Shown here in pieces: positions 36,837 through 49,600 of a stretch of DNA of 64,000 nt. Position 1 is the stretch's first letter; every line of letters begins with the position of its first letter. A program made the translations under genes and the position numbers. Below the pieces are notes generated by a model that saw nothing but the letters and a program-made list of their open reading frames with translations, did not search any database and was not told where the DNA came from. The DNA is taken from contig CAJNYU010003575.1 in assembly GCA_905331475.1 (NCBI GenBank), positions 53,498 to 117,497 of the forward strand, given 5' to 3'. The DNA comes from Rotaria socialis. Lineage: Eukaryota; Rotifera; Eurotatoria; Philodinida; Philodinidae.

Positions 36837-37629
36837 NNNNNNNNNNNNNNNNNNNNNNNNNNNNNNNNNNNNNNNNNNNNNNNNNNNNNNNNNNNNNNNN
36901 NNNNNNNNNNNNNNNNNNNNNNNNNNNNNNNNNNNNNNNNNNNNNNNNNNNNNNNNNNNNNNNNNNNNNNNNNNNNNNNNNNNNNNNNNNNNNNNNNNNN
37001 NNNNNNNNNNNNNNNNNNNNNNNNNNNNNNNNNNNNNNNNNNNNNNNNNNNNNNNNNNNNNNNNNNNNNNNNNNNNNNNNNNNNNNNNNNNNNNNNNNNN
37101 NNNNNNNNNNNNNNNNNNNNNNNNNNNNNNNNNNNNNNNNNNNNNNNNNNNNNNNNNNNNNNNNNNNNNNNNNNNNNNNNNNNNNNNNNNNNNNNNNNNN
37201 NNNNNNNNNNNNNNNNNNNNNNNNNNNNNNNNNNNNNNNNNNNNNNNNNNNNNNNNNNNNNNNNNNNNNNNNNNNNNNNNNNNNNNNNNNNNNNNNNNNN
37301 NNNNNNNNNNNNNNNNNNNNNNNNNNNNNNNNNNNNNNNNNNNNNNNNNNNNNNNNNNNNNNNNNNNNNNNNNNNNNNNNNNNNNNNNNNNNNNNNNNNN
37401 NNNNNNNNNNNNNNNNNNNNNNNNNNNNNNNNNNNNNNNNNNNNNNNNNNNNNNNNNNNNNNNNNNNNNNNNNNNNNNNNNNNNNNNNNNNNNNNNNNNN
37501 NNNNNNNNNNNNNNNNNNNNNNNNNNNNNNNNNNNNNNNNNNNNNNNNNNNNNNNNNNNNNNNNNNNNNNNNNNNNNNNNNNNNNNNNNNNNNNNNNNNN
37601 NNNNNNNNNNNNNNNNNNNNNNNNNNNNN
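36837..37629. other. Assembly gap (793 N)
   Basis: A run of N. Any open frames reported across it are artefacts. Confidence 1.
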
Positions 37630-37784
37630 AGATTTTAGAACCATTCCAAGTCAGCATCGCCGGCATCCCTTAACAGATTTTATAAGTCATAGCTACTGTC
37701 GCCTTCACCCAAAAGAAACACTAGGTTTTGGATAATGCTAGATACTTAAGATCAGTTTCGGGAAACTGATCTTTTTCTCGATTC

Positions 37785-37995
37785 GTAACGCGTCTCTGAG
37801 CGTTTGTGAACGATGGCACTTCACGCATCAGGACGCATCTATACTCGTTTAGTATCTCAGCGTATCATAACTCGTTTGAATTTAACGGGGTGCTAGGACC
37901 CGTCCAAAGTGCAACGTTTTCAAATGTGGGGACGCATCCAAAAGCAAACGCGTCTAAACTCGTTTGGAGGCAAGGTGCGTTAGAACGCGTATATT
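37785..37995. repeat. ACGCGTCT/ACTCGTTT word array
   Basis: Dense variants of AACGCGTCTAAACTCGTTTG, related in style to the arms of the element at 26116. It begins close to the gap, so it may be the right arm of an element whose left part is in the N run. Confidence 0.4.
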
Positions 37996-38110
37996 TTTTC
38001 CCCAAAAAATTAAAAATTATCGCCACTCTGTGTCGAAATTGAACCGAGACATCATAGTAAGCTATGATATGACACCCAAATACCATGAGCAACAGAGTGG
38101 CAATTTTTCC

Positions 38111-38192
38111 AACGATAGCGTGAACCAAGATTTGAACTCATGAACAGTTGATTACAAGCCGAACATGACTTGCGCTGAGCTATACATTGCTG
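38111..38192 (-). other. tRNA-like remnant (Thr, TGT anticodon?)
   Basis: On the minus strand TATAGCTCAGCGCAAG resembles an A box/D arm and GAGTTCAAATCTTGG a B box/T arm. Between them GCTTGTAATC resembles an anticodon loop with TGT. The T stem pairs 4 of 5, but the anticodon and acceptor stems pair poorly. It could be a tRNA pseudogene or the head of a tRNA-derived SINE. Confidence 0.35.
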
Positions 38193-39644
38193 GATATTGC
38201 TCCTATCTTCGTGAATCACATGAATTAATCGTTTTACAGTGCCTTCGATAAGTTTTCGAATAGAGCTGTCGACTTATCTTGTTTTGTAAAATGAATATAG
38301 TCAGGATATTTATTTTAATGGAATCAAGATAAGACATTCTTTTTATCAATGAAACATCAGTGGAAAAAAAACTCCAAATCTTGGTTACTGAAAACATTAA
38401 GAAAAACAAATATATGTCTTCGAAGTATATACATGTACATATACGCAGTATAATAATATTAATTAACATTTTCCCCATTAGTTTAAGGACACTATAACAG
38501 GTACATGTATAGAAAATGAGAACGATATATCACAACACATAAAATAAAAAATCTTGTCTGTGTATGTTTTCGTAACTGCCACACTGTAATCTTTTTCAGT
38601 CGTTCATCGGAAATGGAATGCATGATCTCATAGCAAGATTTTTATAAACTTACTTAATTTGTTTTTTTAGAATAGAATATTGATCGATATTTGAATTAAA
38701 ATATTTAAAAATTGTTTGATTTCAATTTTTTAAATAGTTACGATGGGTTTTTTTCCGTTTTTCTTAACTTCATAAAATAAGTTTTACTTCGATGCATTGT
38801 GCATTATAAAGAATAATAAATATAATTAAACTAAACTCTGCATCAAAGAACATTTTGTGCAGTTTTTATTAAAAAATCAATTGAAAGTAACTTAAAAACA
38901 GAATATTCTTCTAATTTATTTAGTTATTTACGATAGTGATGATAAAAATCCTAACGAGAGTATCAAGATAATAATCTATTGTGTGCGCAACAGAAAGTAT
39001 TTCCGAGTTTAAGGAAACAGAAGCATATAGCTGTATTTATAGCCTAATATTTTCAATACAACTTTCGAATACAAGTGCATTATCACAGAAATACTCATTT
39101 GATAAAATCAATCTGTTAAACCAAACCTTATTTGATTCAATCTATAAAAGAAGATCGCATTTTACCGTTTAAAACAAAAACAATATCATGGATATCATAT
39201 ACGTATTCAATAAAACTACATAGATTTCTTTCGTTTTTACTTAACTGAATCAATAGAGGACTTTTTATCGCTAATTAACAGTTTTCAAAGGCGAAACATA
39301 ACATACATACTTTGCTCCTAGTGCAATGTGGCATTTAAACTAGAGCAGATTCCGTTGTACTCAAACCTATTTTTGTATAAAGGCAGATTTTGATAGCTAT
39401 CATTTTTAGGCATCCACCAAAATCAAAACTAGTTTTAGAGTTTTGGTTTTAGTTTGGAAATATAATCTTGTTCGACGTATTTCAAAACGAAAAGTATTAG
39501 GTTTGGTGCATGTTTGACCACTCTTCATTGACAGCACCTATTATGAATTACACGATTTAGTGCCGTGTGCTTTACTGCCATTGTAAACAATTGTTTACAT
39601 ATACATTTTTTTATTTTTAGGAATTTTTAGGAGAGATTTTCTGT
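38193..39644. other. Gene-poor AT-rich stretch
   Basis: Only short frames without family signal; no RNA gene seen. Confidence 0.45.
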
Positions 39645-40465
39645 GGTAAATTATATGATTATGTTAGATAATTCTAATGATCACAATAGAAAAGCTATTT
39701 AGATTTTCTATGTCATATGTTTTGTTTTTATCTCAAGGAATCGTAAAAATATATTGAAATTTAACTATAGTTTGTAATCGATTTAATACATTGATAAGAA
39801 ATTTTTTTATTTTCTTTATCAATGGTTTATTTGCCATGTCAAAAGTTCCTGGGGACACTTAGAAATCTAACTATAGTTTGTAATCAATTTAATGTATTGA
39901 AAGGAAATTATTCATTTTCTATCTCAAAGGTTTATTTCTCATATCAAATGTTCGTTAAAATATGTTTATGGTTGTCTATAGTTTGTAATTGAATAAAAAG
40001 ATCTAACGAAAAGTTTATTTTTTATGTCAAAAGTTCGTGAAATTACATTGAAATGTAACTATAGTTTTGTAGTTTACTTTCTTGGTTAAGATTTTTTTAA
40101 ATCCTCTAGCTCAAAGGTTTATTTTTCATATCAAACGTTCGTCAAATGCATTTAAGTCTATCAATCGTTAGTAATCGAATACGTAAATTGAAAAAGGTAC
40201 TTTTTAGCTCAAAGGGTCGTTTATTTTTTAAAATGATTGGAAATGTTTGTTAAAGTAAGTATATAGTTCGCGTGTTATTTTTACTCCAATCTAATAATTT
40301 GATTTAAATTTTAAATATTTCTAGGATTCTCTAAAAATCATACCAAATTAGATACTTCAGCAAATTCTTAATTTCACGAAACGAACCATTAACACTATGT
40401 TTCTTATTTCTTAATCGTCTATTGTGATCATTAGTGTATCTGAACTATAATTCATATAACTTACC
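39645..40465. repeat. Inverted-end element containing tandem repeats of about 100 bp
   Basis: Ends GGTAAATTATATGATTATG and the inverse of the segment at 40418-40465; both share ACTAATGATCACAATAGA-type sequence. Inside, five degenerate units spaced 83-106 bp each carry AACTATAGTTTGTAATCGA and CATATCAAANGTTCGT-like words (CTATAG at about 39765, 39871, 39976, 40059, 40158). Non-coding. Confidence 0.6.
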
Positions 40466-41110
40466 AATTTGAAAGGGCAAGTGGTTAGGTGAACGTAGAT
40501 AATAATTTTATTATATATATATATCATGTAAAATTATTCCAGCAAGAGACATGTTAAATATTGATTTGAGTAGTTATGTTAATGAAAGAAAACAGAAAGG
40601 TACGCTTTATCAAGTTGTTTCGTTATTGGTAATTATAGAGAAAAATATGCTATTATGAAGTTTAGGTTTATTGTATTTTACCAAAAAAAATGAAGAAATA
40701 TTTATCTATGCATGATTGAAATATCATGAACATGACACTAATAAAGCTTATAGACAGAGAGAAGTTATATCAACTTTGTCGATTGAGATTTTAGAAATAG
40801 TAGTAGTTGGTTATATAATATGTATTTATCTTGATGTTTTTATTGTAGCGACTGGATGTGTTATTAGTTGAACGAGGCAGGAACGTATAATTCTCAATTT
40901 TTAGTTTGATTTAATAAAAAAAGATGAAACTCGAAGTGTTCAAAGGAAAGCAGACTTATTTTAATGCTTAATTATAATAAAGTTTTAAAATGATTTTATT
41001 AGCACTATCATATTTTTAATAATTATAAAATGTTCAATAAATAATAATGGTATTTTCTTGATGATTTTATTAGATTCTTTATTTCTAATTTTTGAGGATA
41101 GTTAGAAAAT

Positions 41111-41168
41111 GGTGTGGGCGTATGTGCAGGTTCAGCGAATACCAACAACCACACAGACACTCACACCC
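41111..41168. repeat. Hairpin with telomere-like arms
   Basis: GGTGTGGGCGTATGTG pairs with CACACAGACACTCACACCC. Confidence 0.5.
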
Positions 41169-41885
41169 ATCCAACGATAAATGATAATATAAATATTGAG
41201 TTCAAGAAAACTTTTACGTAAAAAACAACGAACTACTATAAAATATTGAATACACAATTTTAATGATATAATGTTATCATCAATGGATTTAAGAATCAAT
41301 TCGTTTACAATGAATATCTTCATTGCATATAAATCATATATAAAACATTATAAAAGTTTCATAGGTTAATATAAAAAAGATCAATTTAGAAACTCAATTT
41401 TTCTACAAAGAACGCTAAATAAATAAAATTTATTCATTATTATTTACATCTATGACCATTTATAAGATGAATCAAATCTATTATATGATTGCTGTTACTC
41501 CTTTTTACATTAACAGTATCCATTTAAATAAATTATATATATATAAGTTACATATATATTTGTTTTAGTTTGCAATTTCTTTTCAGGCTCGATAATACCA
41601 CTATCCAATACTATTATATCATTAAATGTCATATTATCAATGATAAAATGCGTGACGCACAAATGAAACGTCATTTAATGTTTTTCTTTATTCCGGTCAA
41701 TCAAAGTTCATTCAAAAGATTATATTATATGAACATGACACCATTATGCATAACTTTCTAATTTTTTACAATACATATCAATTCAATATGTCATACATTT
41801 TTGCTTTTATATTTGAGATTAATAATTAATGTCAATTTCCTTTCAAATAAAAAAGATTATTCATATCCAACAGAAACATTTTTCA

Positions 41886-41944
41886 GGGCGTGGGTGTGTG
41901 CGTGACTATGCTGAATGGCAATGGCCACCCCACACCCACACCCC
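41886..41944. repeat. Hairpin with telomere-like arms
   Basis: GGGCGTGGGTGTGTGCGTG pairs with CCACCCCACACCCACACCCC. The loop GAATGGCAATGG nearly matches the loop of the hairpin at 57894. Confidence 0.6.
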
Positions 41945-42980
41945 GACAAGTCACCATAAAATAACGATTATCTATTTGGCAAACAGCTATATTTAATAAT
42001 GAAAGATTACGATGAATAGATTTTGATTTGCCAACAAATACTTGTTCAAAATAACGAAGATTATGAAATAATGATCCATTACTATTAAAAGTAATACAAC
42101 ATAAAGCAAAAGACAAATAGATTATATAATTGAATAAAAATGGAATTTGTTTACTAGCTTGTAGCTTTCAGAAAAGCTCTATCCACTGGTAGAATATGAC
42201 AATTTTATAGGTGACCCCGGGTTTGATCGACTGGGTGTATGATGCGACATGTAGAAAAAATTACTAGTGGACGAATTCGAAGTTTGATCATCCAGTACAA
42301 CACAAAGTGCTGTCAAAAAGATAGCCCGGATGAATCCAGAATAATGTGATCTCATAAATGGCAGCGTGGGAACGTTGTTTGAAGTGATTTTTATTTAAGG
42401 CCATTTGTGTACAAAGCGCCGCCTGTCATTAGGACTTGTACATAAAATCAACGTTCTTTCAAACTAGATACGCTAAATCGGGAAACAAATTCGCACCCCA
42501 CCGACCCGTATTAAAATGTTCGGTTTTCTCATGAAAATTCTCTTCAGTAGCAGTCGAGATGCGTTTTATGCACCTAAAATTACACTTCGTTTGAATAGAG
42601 GATAGAATAAAACCCATACATCTACACCAAAAGCCACCAGAAAAAAAGAAATCTTTCATCTTTAGTTTTTTTTCGCAACCATGGAATTGCATTTAATATT
42701 TCTAGAGAATCAATACAACGTTTTTTTTAACTAGGAAGAAGAAAAAACGCTACTTGTTTATACCTGCTGTTTATTTCTGAGTTTGCTTACTCGGTAGCAA
42801 GTGAAAGTGAGTACAGGAAAGAAACATAATTTTTTATTTATCATCTATAGGTATTGTGATCTAAACTATTTCGATGGTCATCCTCTATCAGAAAAACACC
42901 GAATAGGGTATATTCGACAGTAAAATAAGTAAACCAAAGGAGTTTGAAATAAAATAAAAGCATACTGAAAGAAACGTGAA

Positions 42981-43501
42981 TGATTGCATTATTTGTGAAA
43001 CACTACCTGAAAGAAGTGTTGAAGTGTTTAGGGTAGAAGTTTTGTACCCCACTCCACCCACAGACCGTTACCGACAGGTTATGAGACCGTTGGAAACCGT
43101 GATCGACGCCTCAATTGCTTAGTTAATTAACTAATTACTATCCAATTACTTAATTGGTCATCACATACCGTGACAGACGGTCTTCAGAAATTACTACAGA
43201 TCGTGATATACGCTTTAATTAATTGGCTAATTAGTACCATATGAATTGAGTGCCCATCACAGACTATTACACATGATCTTCAGAGACCATCACACAGCGT
43301 GCCAGACAATCTTGAGACCTAGCACATACCATCAGAGACGCTGTTCCAGCCTTGCGCAGATTATCACTGGTAGCGACAAACGAGCTGTCTCACAAAATCA
43401 ACAAGGAACTCCCTTGAATACAGCATCTCTATGTAATTTTCTGCAGTGATTATGTCATGTTTCACATTTTTAATCCCAGAGGGATTCCGCTAACAGCTTT
43501 T
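42981..43501. repeat. Dispersed repeat with GTGAAACAC ends, copy A
   Basis: It starts GATTGCATTATTTGTGAAAC and ends GTTTCACATTTTTAATCCC, with an interior rich in degenerate CAGACCATCACAGACC words and TTAATTAA tracts. It is the inverse of copy B at 45857. Confidence 0.65.
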
Positions 43502-45856
43502 ACTTTTGACATAACAGTCAGTTCACATAATGGATTGTATTTAGAACACGTATTAGACTTAGCATAGACTGCATGCGAATCGAATGGAATTTATGGAGTT
43601 TATAGGACTTGCACCTATAAGCAGAAATATGAATTCAGGGCTTCTCAGCCAAAACTTGATGTCTAGAAATGTTCCATTTTCAATGATATAACGCTACAAA
43701 TTTTAGAGCAGATACTATTGTATGAGACTATTGCTTTGTTGAGCGAAAATGTCTTTGGTCGGAAGTTTCTTTTGCATCGAAATTTCCCCACAAAAATCAA
43801 ATTCTTGGGGTTTTTGAAAGTTGAATTTCCCCAACAAGAAACAAGCGGTAATTAAAGACTTTATACGAATGACAGTTGTCTTCGAAAGTACTATTCAGTC
43901 ATTAGGTTTGGAAGGATTTCAAATTACACCTGACCGCTAAGATAGGTAGTTTTGAGGACCGGCAAAGTTCTTATTCTTCTAAATTTTAGGGGTCTATTAC
44001 GAGAAAATTAAGAATGTTGCTGACAGAAACAATATGTATTCATAATAGGCTCTAACCAAGCTAATAAAAAATGATATTTCTGCAGGGATTTTCAGAAGCT
44101 CCTAATTCATTGGTCAAGGCAGCATAACACGCTTTTTTTGTGATCTATGCCGGGAAAGTCTCACATATACATTTTTTTGTGTGGATAGTTTTTAAGGTTA
44201 TAGATATGCTTTTTAGTGTATGTCCTACAAGCTCTGAAAGCTCCAATTTTTTATGATAAGCCATTCTCTAGAAACTTGGAAAATCTGGGGTCTCGCGAAG
44301 AAAAACCATTAAAATCATTTTAGACTCAAGAGTTAAATCTATTTCGAAATCACATCTATGCATTTCAATTTGATTCTCAAGCCGCATTGTATATCTTAAC
44401 TAAGTCTATCAGATTAGATGACTCGGGCATAATTTAAGGTACCATCAGTGTAGAAAATTAATGTTTAAAATAGGAATTTTGGGGAGAAAAACATTTTGCC
44501 CAAAGTTTCTTGCCTGAAAACTTCTCTCTGGAAGACTAAAATTTGCAATGTAACAATATCTCATGGATATAAATTTGAAAAAAAAATTGCAGGCTTCTTT
44601 CATTTTCTAGTCAGGAGATATGAATCTCAAAAGTAAGCAAAACTCCGTGTCCTCATATTAAGATTTGCTGCTGCTGCTGTTTGTAAAAATTCGATATAAA
44701 ATCAATGATTCAATTGGTTTCAATCGATTTTCGCCAAAAATCATCTAAATAATTGCATTATTATGTCATTTGAGTATGAATAGAGCCAAACTTTTTTCTG
44801 TTTGTATTTCCGAAATGTTAGAGAACACATACTAATGCAATCTATCTTAAGAATTGTTTCAAAAAGTTACATAAGTCTTAAAATCAATGTACTAAGCATT
44901 CTTTATTTATTGAAATGCTTCGATTGTACGTACTAATGTTTCATATGAAAGTGAACGATATGCACAGAATCCTATGATGACATTGTATTGCACCCAATTG
45001 TCTAGAGATGGGGGGGGGGGCTTTTGGCCTTTCTTGCAATACAAGGAATGTGCTGATCATGGGGCTTAGAAAATGATGCACTTGTTCGAATGAATATAGG
45101 CATAAGTATGGGTACTGTCGGCTTCACTACTGAAACATCCTAAAAACCATCAGAAACTGAAACGAACCAAATTTTTATGATTCTAATTCGATTCAAGTCA
45201 ATAAAAATAGTGGGGATTAGTTGTAACGAGGCATTTTCACTGCTGACATTCTATTGAGCCTATTATCCGACTTTTTGCGCTGTGTTTTTAGGAAATGAAA
45301 ACTATGCATAATCGTAAAGGTAGAATCACTTTTTCAAGCATCTACAATAAATTCTCTGATTCTACTGGTTTGGACCCTACATGATTTGTTAAGCACTGAC
45401 TTAGCATACTAAATTTATATAAAACGGTGTCTCTCTCTCTCTCTCTCTCTCATTCAAGTTTTCTCTCCACATCATACATCGTAATGTAGTTCACTTCTAA
45501 GACCTAGCTATGACTCGGGTAATGGAGCTTCAGCTAACATAAAAAATTGGTGATATTGCTTACCAACATCTTTCAAATTTACAAATTGAACGAATATTTC
45601 TTTCTAATTTCACCACAGTAGGTAAAAAGCGCTGTTTATTCTTTAGCTTATAGGATATTAAAAACTGAATGCAACTTGACACGTAATGAACCACCATTTT
45701 AATAATTTCATGTGGTTTTACATCTGAAATAGTTAGTAAAAAAAACAATAAATAAGCAATTTAGATTATAATGTTTCATTCCACCCTTCTTGTCTCACCG
45801 CTGGACCAAAACTCAGATGTGCATAAAATATTACCTACAGTACTTTTTTTCATGAG
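43502..45856. other. Gene-poor stretch between two inverted repeat copies
   Basis: No supported gene. It includes a G-run at 45010 and a (CT)n run at 45430. Confidence 0.45.
45430..45451. repeat. (CT)n microsatellite
   Basis: About 11 CT units. Confidence 0.9.
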
Positions 45857-46345
45857 AAAAAAGCTGTTAGCGCAATCCCTGTGGGATTAAAATGTGAAAC
45901 ACGATAAAGCTCGTTTTCTGGAATCCATCTACCACGGTCTGTGATGGTCTGTGGAGCTTCTCCATCACGGTCTGTATCTTTATTATGATGCTTGAAGTCT
46001 CTAGAGACCATCGCAGACCGTTGCGCAGACTTCAAAAACCACCACAGACCATAACAGAGACAGCAGAAGCCATCACAGACAATTACAGAGCCTTAAAAAA
46101 AACATTACAGATAGCGACAGAGAATTCATAGAACTTCACAGACCGGGACAGAGAAATTAATTAATTAATCAGCTAATTAATTAATTAATTAATCAGCTAA
46201 TTAATTAATTAATTAATCAGCTAATTAATTAATTAATTTCTCTGTCCCTGTCTGTGGGGGGCCAGGGGATGGGTTCAAATTTCTACCCTATATACTTCAA
46301 CACTCCTTTCAGATCGTGTTTCACAAAATTACGCCAATCATTACA
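45857..46345. repeat. Dispersed repeat with GTGAAACAC ends, copy B, with 24-bp tandem units
   Basis: It starts AAGCTGTTAGCGCAATCCCT then GATTAAAATGTGAAACACG, and ends with the inverse of GTGAAACACGATCTGAAAG. The interior has CAGACC words and three 24-bp units of AATTAATTAATTAATCAGCT type (CAGCT at 46170, 46194, 46218). These are framed by GACAGAGAAATTAATT and its inverse, giving a near-perfect palindrome of about 110 bp. Confidence 0.7.
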
Positions 46346-46645
46346 ATGAAATTGATTAAATACATATGATGTTGATTTGATTGTTCGCCTGCGCATTTTT
46401 ACATCGGCTGTAGAGCATCAACCAGATGAACTTAATATACAAAATTTCCTGAAGCATCTTTAAAAATTATACCAACCACATCGAAAGCTTTTTAAAAGGG
46501 GAATTAGTTGCTTTAGAATAACACGTTGAAACTTAGAAGGGAACCTTATTGCGCTTTCTGGCGATGAAAATCAAACGGAAGCACAGCCACTGAGCGCGCA
46601 ATAACGTGGAATGATCTTATGAGATAGTTTTAGATACTTAAAGAT

Positions 46646-49600
46646 ATGGCAGTATCGAAGGAGCATCCCTCAATTCATCGAAAATTAGCACTGATTATCG
46701 GCAACGATAACTATAGGAAGCCATATAACAGATTAAATCATTCAAATAACAATGTTAACGACCTGAGTAATGTGCTCAAAACAATCAACTTCGATGTGAC
46801 AAGGGTGTGCGATTCAAACAAGAGACAACTAACCACGGCTATCATTGATTTTGCTAAAACTATCAAAGACGGTGACTTGGTCTTATTCTACTTTTCTGGT
46901 CATGCTTGTCAGGCTATTAAAAAAAATTATATCATACCTATTGACGATAATAAAATAGAAAATGAAACAGATATTGAAGATTTCTCAGTCAACATCGAAC
47001 GAACGCTTGAACGCCTAGTAGAAATAAACCCATCGTACTTAACCGTTTTTATATTGGATTGTTGTAAACCATACTTGATGGAAAATGCATCAACATCCAA
47101 TAGTAACTATGATCGCTAATAATTTTGCAAAAATAATGTTCATGTTTCTTTAGCTTCGACCAAAGTCACAGCCCTCTCTGAAATCAGGACACCAGTTGGA
47201 GCATTCGTCCAATACGCTTGTGCTGCCAATCAGACAATCAGAGACGCAGTGGAAACGGATCGTAACAGTTTATTCACCAAACACTTGCTGAAAAATATTG
47301 CTCGAGAAAATGTCGATTTCACTGAGGTTTTCCAAGACATAACCAATGATGTCTACAAAGAAAGCAGTCGTAAACAAATGCCATTTTCTATAAACAAGTT
47401 TCAGGAAAGTGGATCAGTCTATTTCAATCAGGTGATCAAGCCTGCGAAACGTGAGTTAAACATAAGTCATATAAAATATTTAAAACCAACACAGTGAACA
47501 TCTAATTATCAGAAATGAGCACTCCAAAAAGTAAAACAGCCAAATACCTCATGATAATGATTATGATGATGAGGATATTTTTCCATGCGTGCATCACATT
47601 ACGTTACTTGAGCAGATACAAGTCATGCTTTACTGTTGAGAACAGGTATACTGAAGAGTTCATTGATGTTCATCGGTTTTGGTTATAGAATCTCCATAAT
47701 TGATCATATACGGATGTCAAATATGTCGTCTGTTTTCCTGGAAATGAAATTATTGTATTTAAAACAAAGAAGAAATAGGTTAAAATACGACTTTAAGGAT
47801 GCACACTTGTTAGTTGAAATTGCTATAAAATAGTCCACTTCGAACATATTAAAGATTTAAATATTTCAGTGAATGGGAACCTATTGAAGCATCTTGGCAA
47901 TTTGTCCTCCATTGCTACTAGCGCGGGGCGCCCCCCCCACAATAAAAGACCCCGGGTCTTCTATTATGTTTCAGGGTAAAAATTTTTCTGGGGGGGGGGC
48001 TTGTATTAAGAACCGCATTTTTTCCTAATATTTAATTTTAAAGGTTTTCCAAAAAACTAAGGTGATTCAGGATTTACATCAGGATTTTTCAGGGTTATAA
48101 GGGTGTTATTATAATTGTGAACACGTGTTCTTAATATTCTAAGCTTAAAATGCTCAGAATCAGGCATATTTTGATGGAAAAACGCAAATTAAAGTTACTA
48201 ATTAGCAAAAAATAAATAAATTAAAGGTGGATCTTCTATTATGTTGGACAAACTTTTTCTTCAGGGGGGTATTTGAATAGCTGAAATAATTACAACATAT
48301 GCTTTGTATTGGTATACTTGGCTCTTTAGAATGAAAACAAGTTTGTGGAAAATCTTTTTTCACTTTAGGATGCGATAATAGTGTAAAGATTTAGGGTACA
48401 TCAATCTCTTGAATTGTGTACCGATGATAAACTTCGACGGAATAAAACATCTGCTAGTGATCAACACACATTGAATATAGTGAAGTCTAACCTCAGATGG
48501 GACTTCGCTTACATCTATAGTTACTTATTAGGGTTTTTACTTAGTATGTATTTTCCAAAGTTTCATTATTATCATAAATTGTTTTGCAGTTATTGGTCTT
48601 CACAGATTATAGACAATGATCTTTTTTTGTCATTGACACGTCTGTTTATTTTAACAGAACCACAACCTATACAATTCTTTGATGATAAATGGGATGAAAA
48701 GAGTGAAGGCAACCTCGAATTAACCAAAAAGGCGCATGCACAAATAAAAGCGTACTATGACAATTTTCCAAGTATAGAATACGTTACGAACGATAAAAAG
48801 CCAGAAATTAAAGAAGCCAAAGCATTTACGGACTCAATTCTTCAAAGTGTACCTTCTGGAAACGTTACTGAAAGAGCTACTGTGTGTCATGTATTGAAGA
48901 ACATGCTTCAAGCTCAAAACATTGAATGCCTATTTTACGATTCTACTCATGGTAAAGATCTCCATGATTCTTCCGGCATTTTGACTGAAATTAGCTCACA
49001 AGAACGACCATTTATATTAAAACTAAACAGTAGTGATGGGTTAGGAGGCAGCATGGGACCAAAAACTGAGCATGGTGCTATAAGGTTTGCTCGAATATTA
49101 ACAGAATCTATTCAGAATAATAAAGTTCATCCAGTTATTCAAGATGTGTTGGGCCGATTATCAGAAGCGCATCAGACCGATAAAGAGAATATTAGCGTAA
49201 CAGCCGTATATGTTGGCTCATTTAATTTCGCTTACACTGTAAAAAATTGGATACCCGGTACCTTGGAGTCGCTTCCGAAACTTGAAAAAAACCTAAAAGA
49301 TCAATTTGAACAATTTTCAGATGCTAAAATTCATCCATTACTGTGTCGTCCAGCGTTTGATATTTCTTCCTTTGATAAACAGGGAAATAAAACGTTTCCG
49401 GATTCATCCGAAACTTATCAAGTTGGCCCGCCTGGACGAACTCAAAAGTACACTTCACCAGCTGGATGGACGAGATATGGATTGAAAGTACGGGGCAAAT
49501 ACTCCAATGGAGATAATTGGTTGCATCCATTTCAAGATCCTGGAAATTGGTACCGAGCTTTTCATGGGACAGGAAGGGCATCAGCAGCCGATTTTAATAA

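Larger units (their letters stand above)
40466..42980. other. Gene-poor AT-rich stretch
   Basis: It contains two telomere-like hairpins (listed separately) and no supported gene. Confidence 0.45.

Noticed and set aside
36703..37666. Long open frames across the N run on both strands
   Set aside because: They exist only because N codons are not stops; the flanks encode inverted-repeat sequence.
42179..42260. Possible tRNA T-arm (GGGTTTGATCGACTGGG)
   Set aside because: No matching D or anticodon arm around it.
43246..43449. 67-codon frame
   Set aside because: Falls inside the CAGACC-word repeat copy A.
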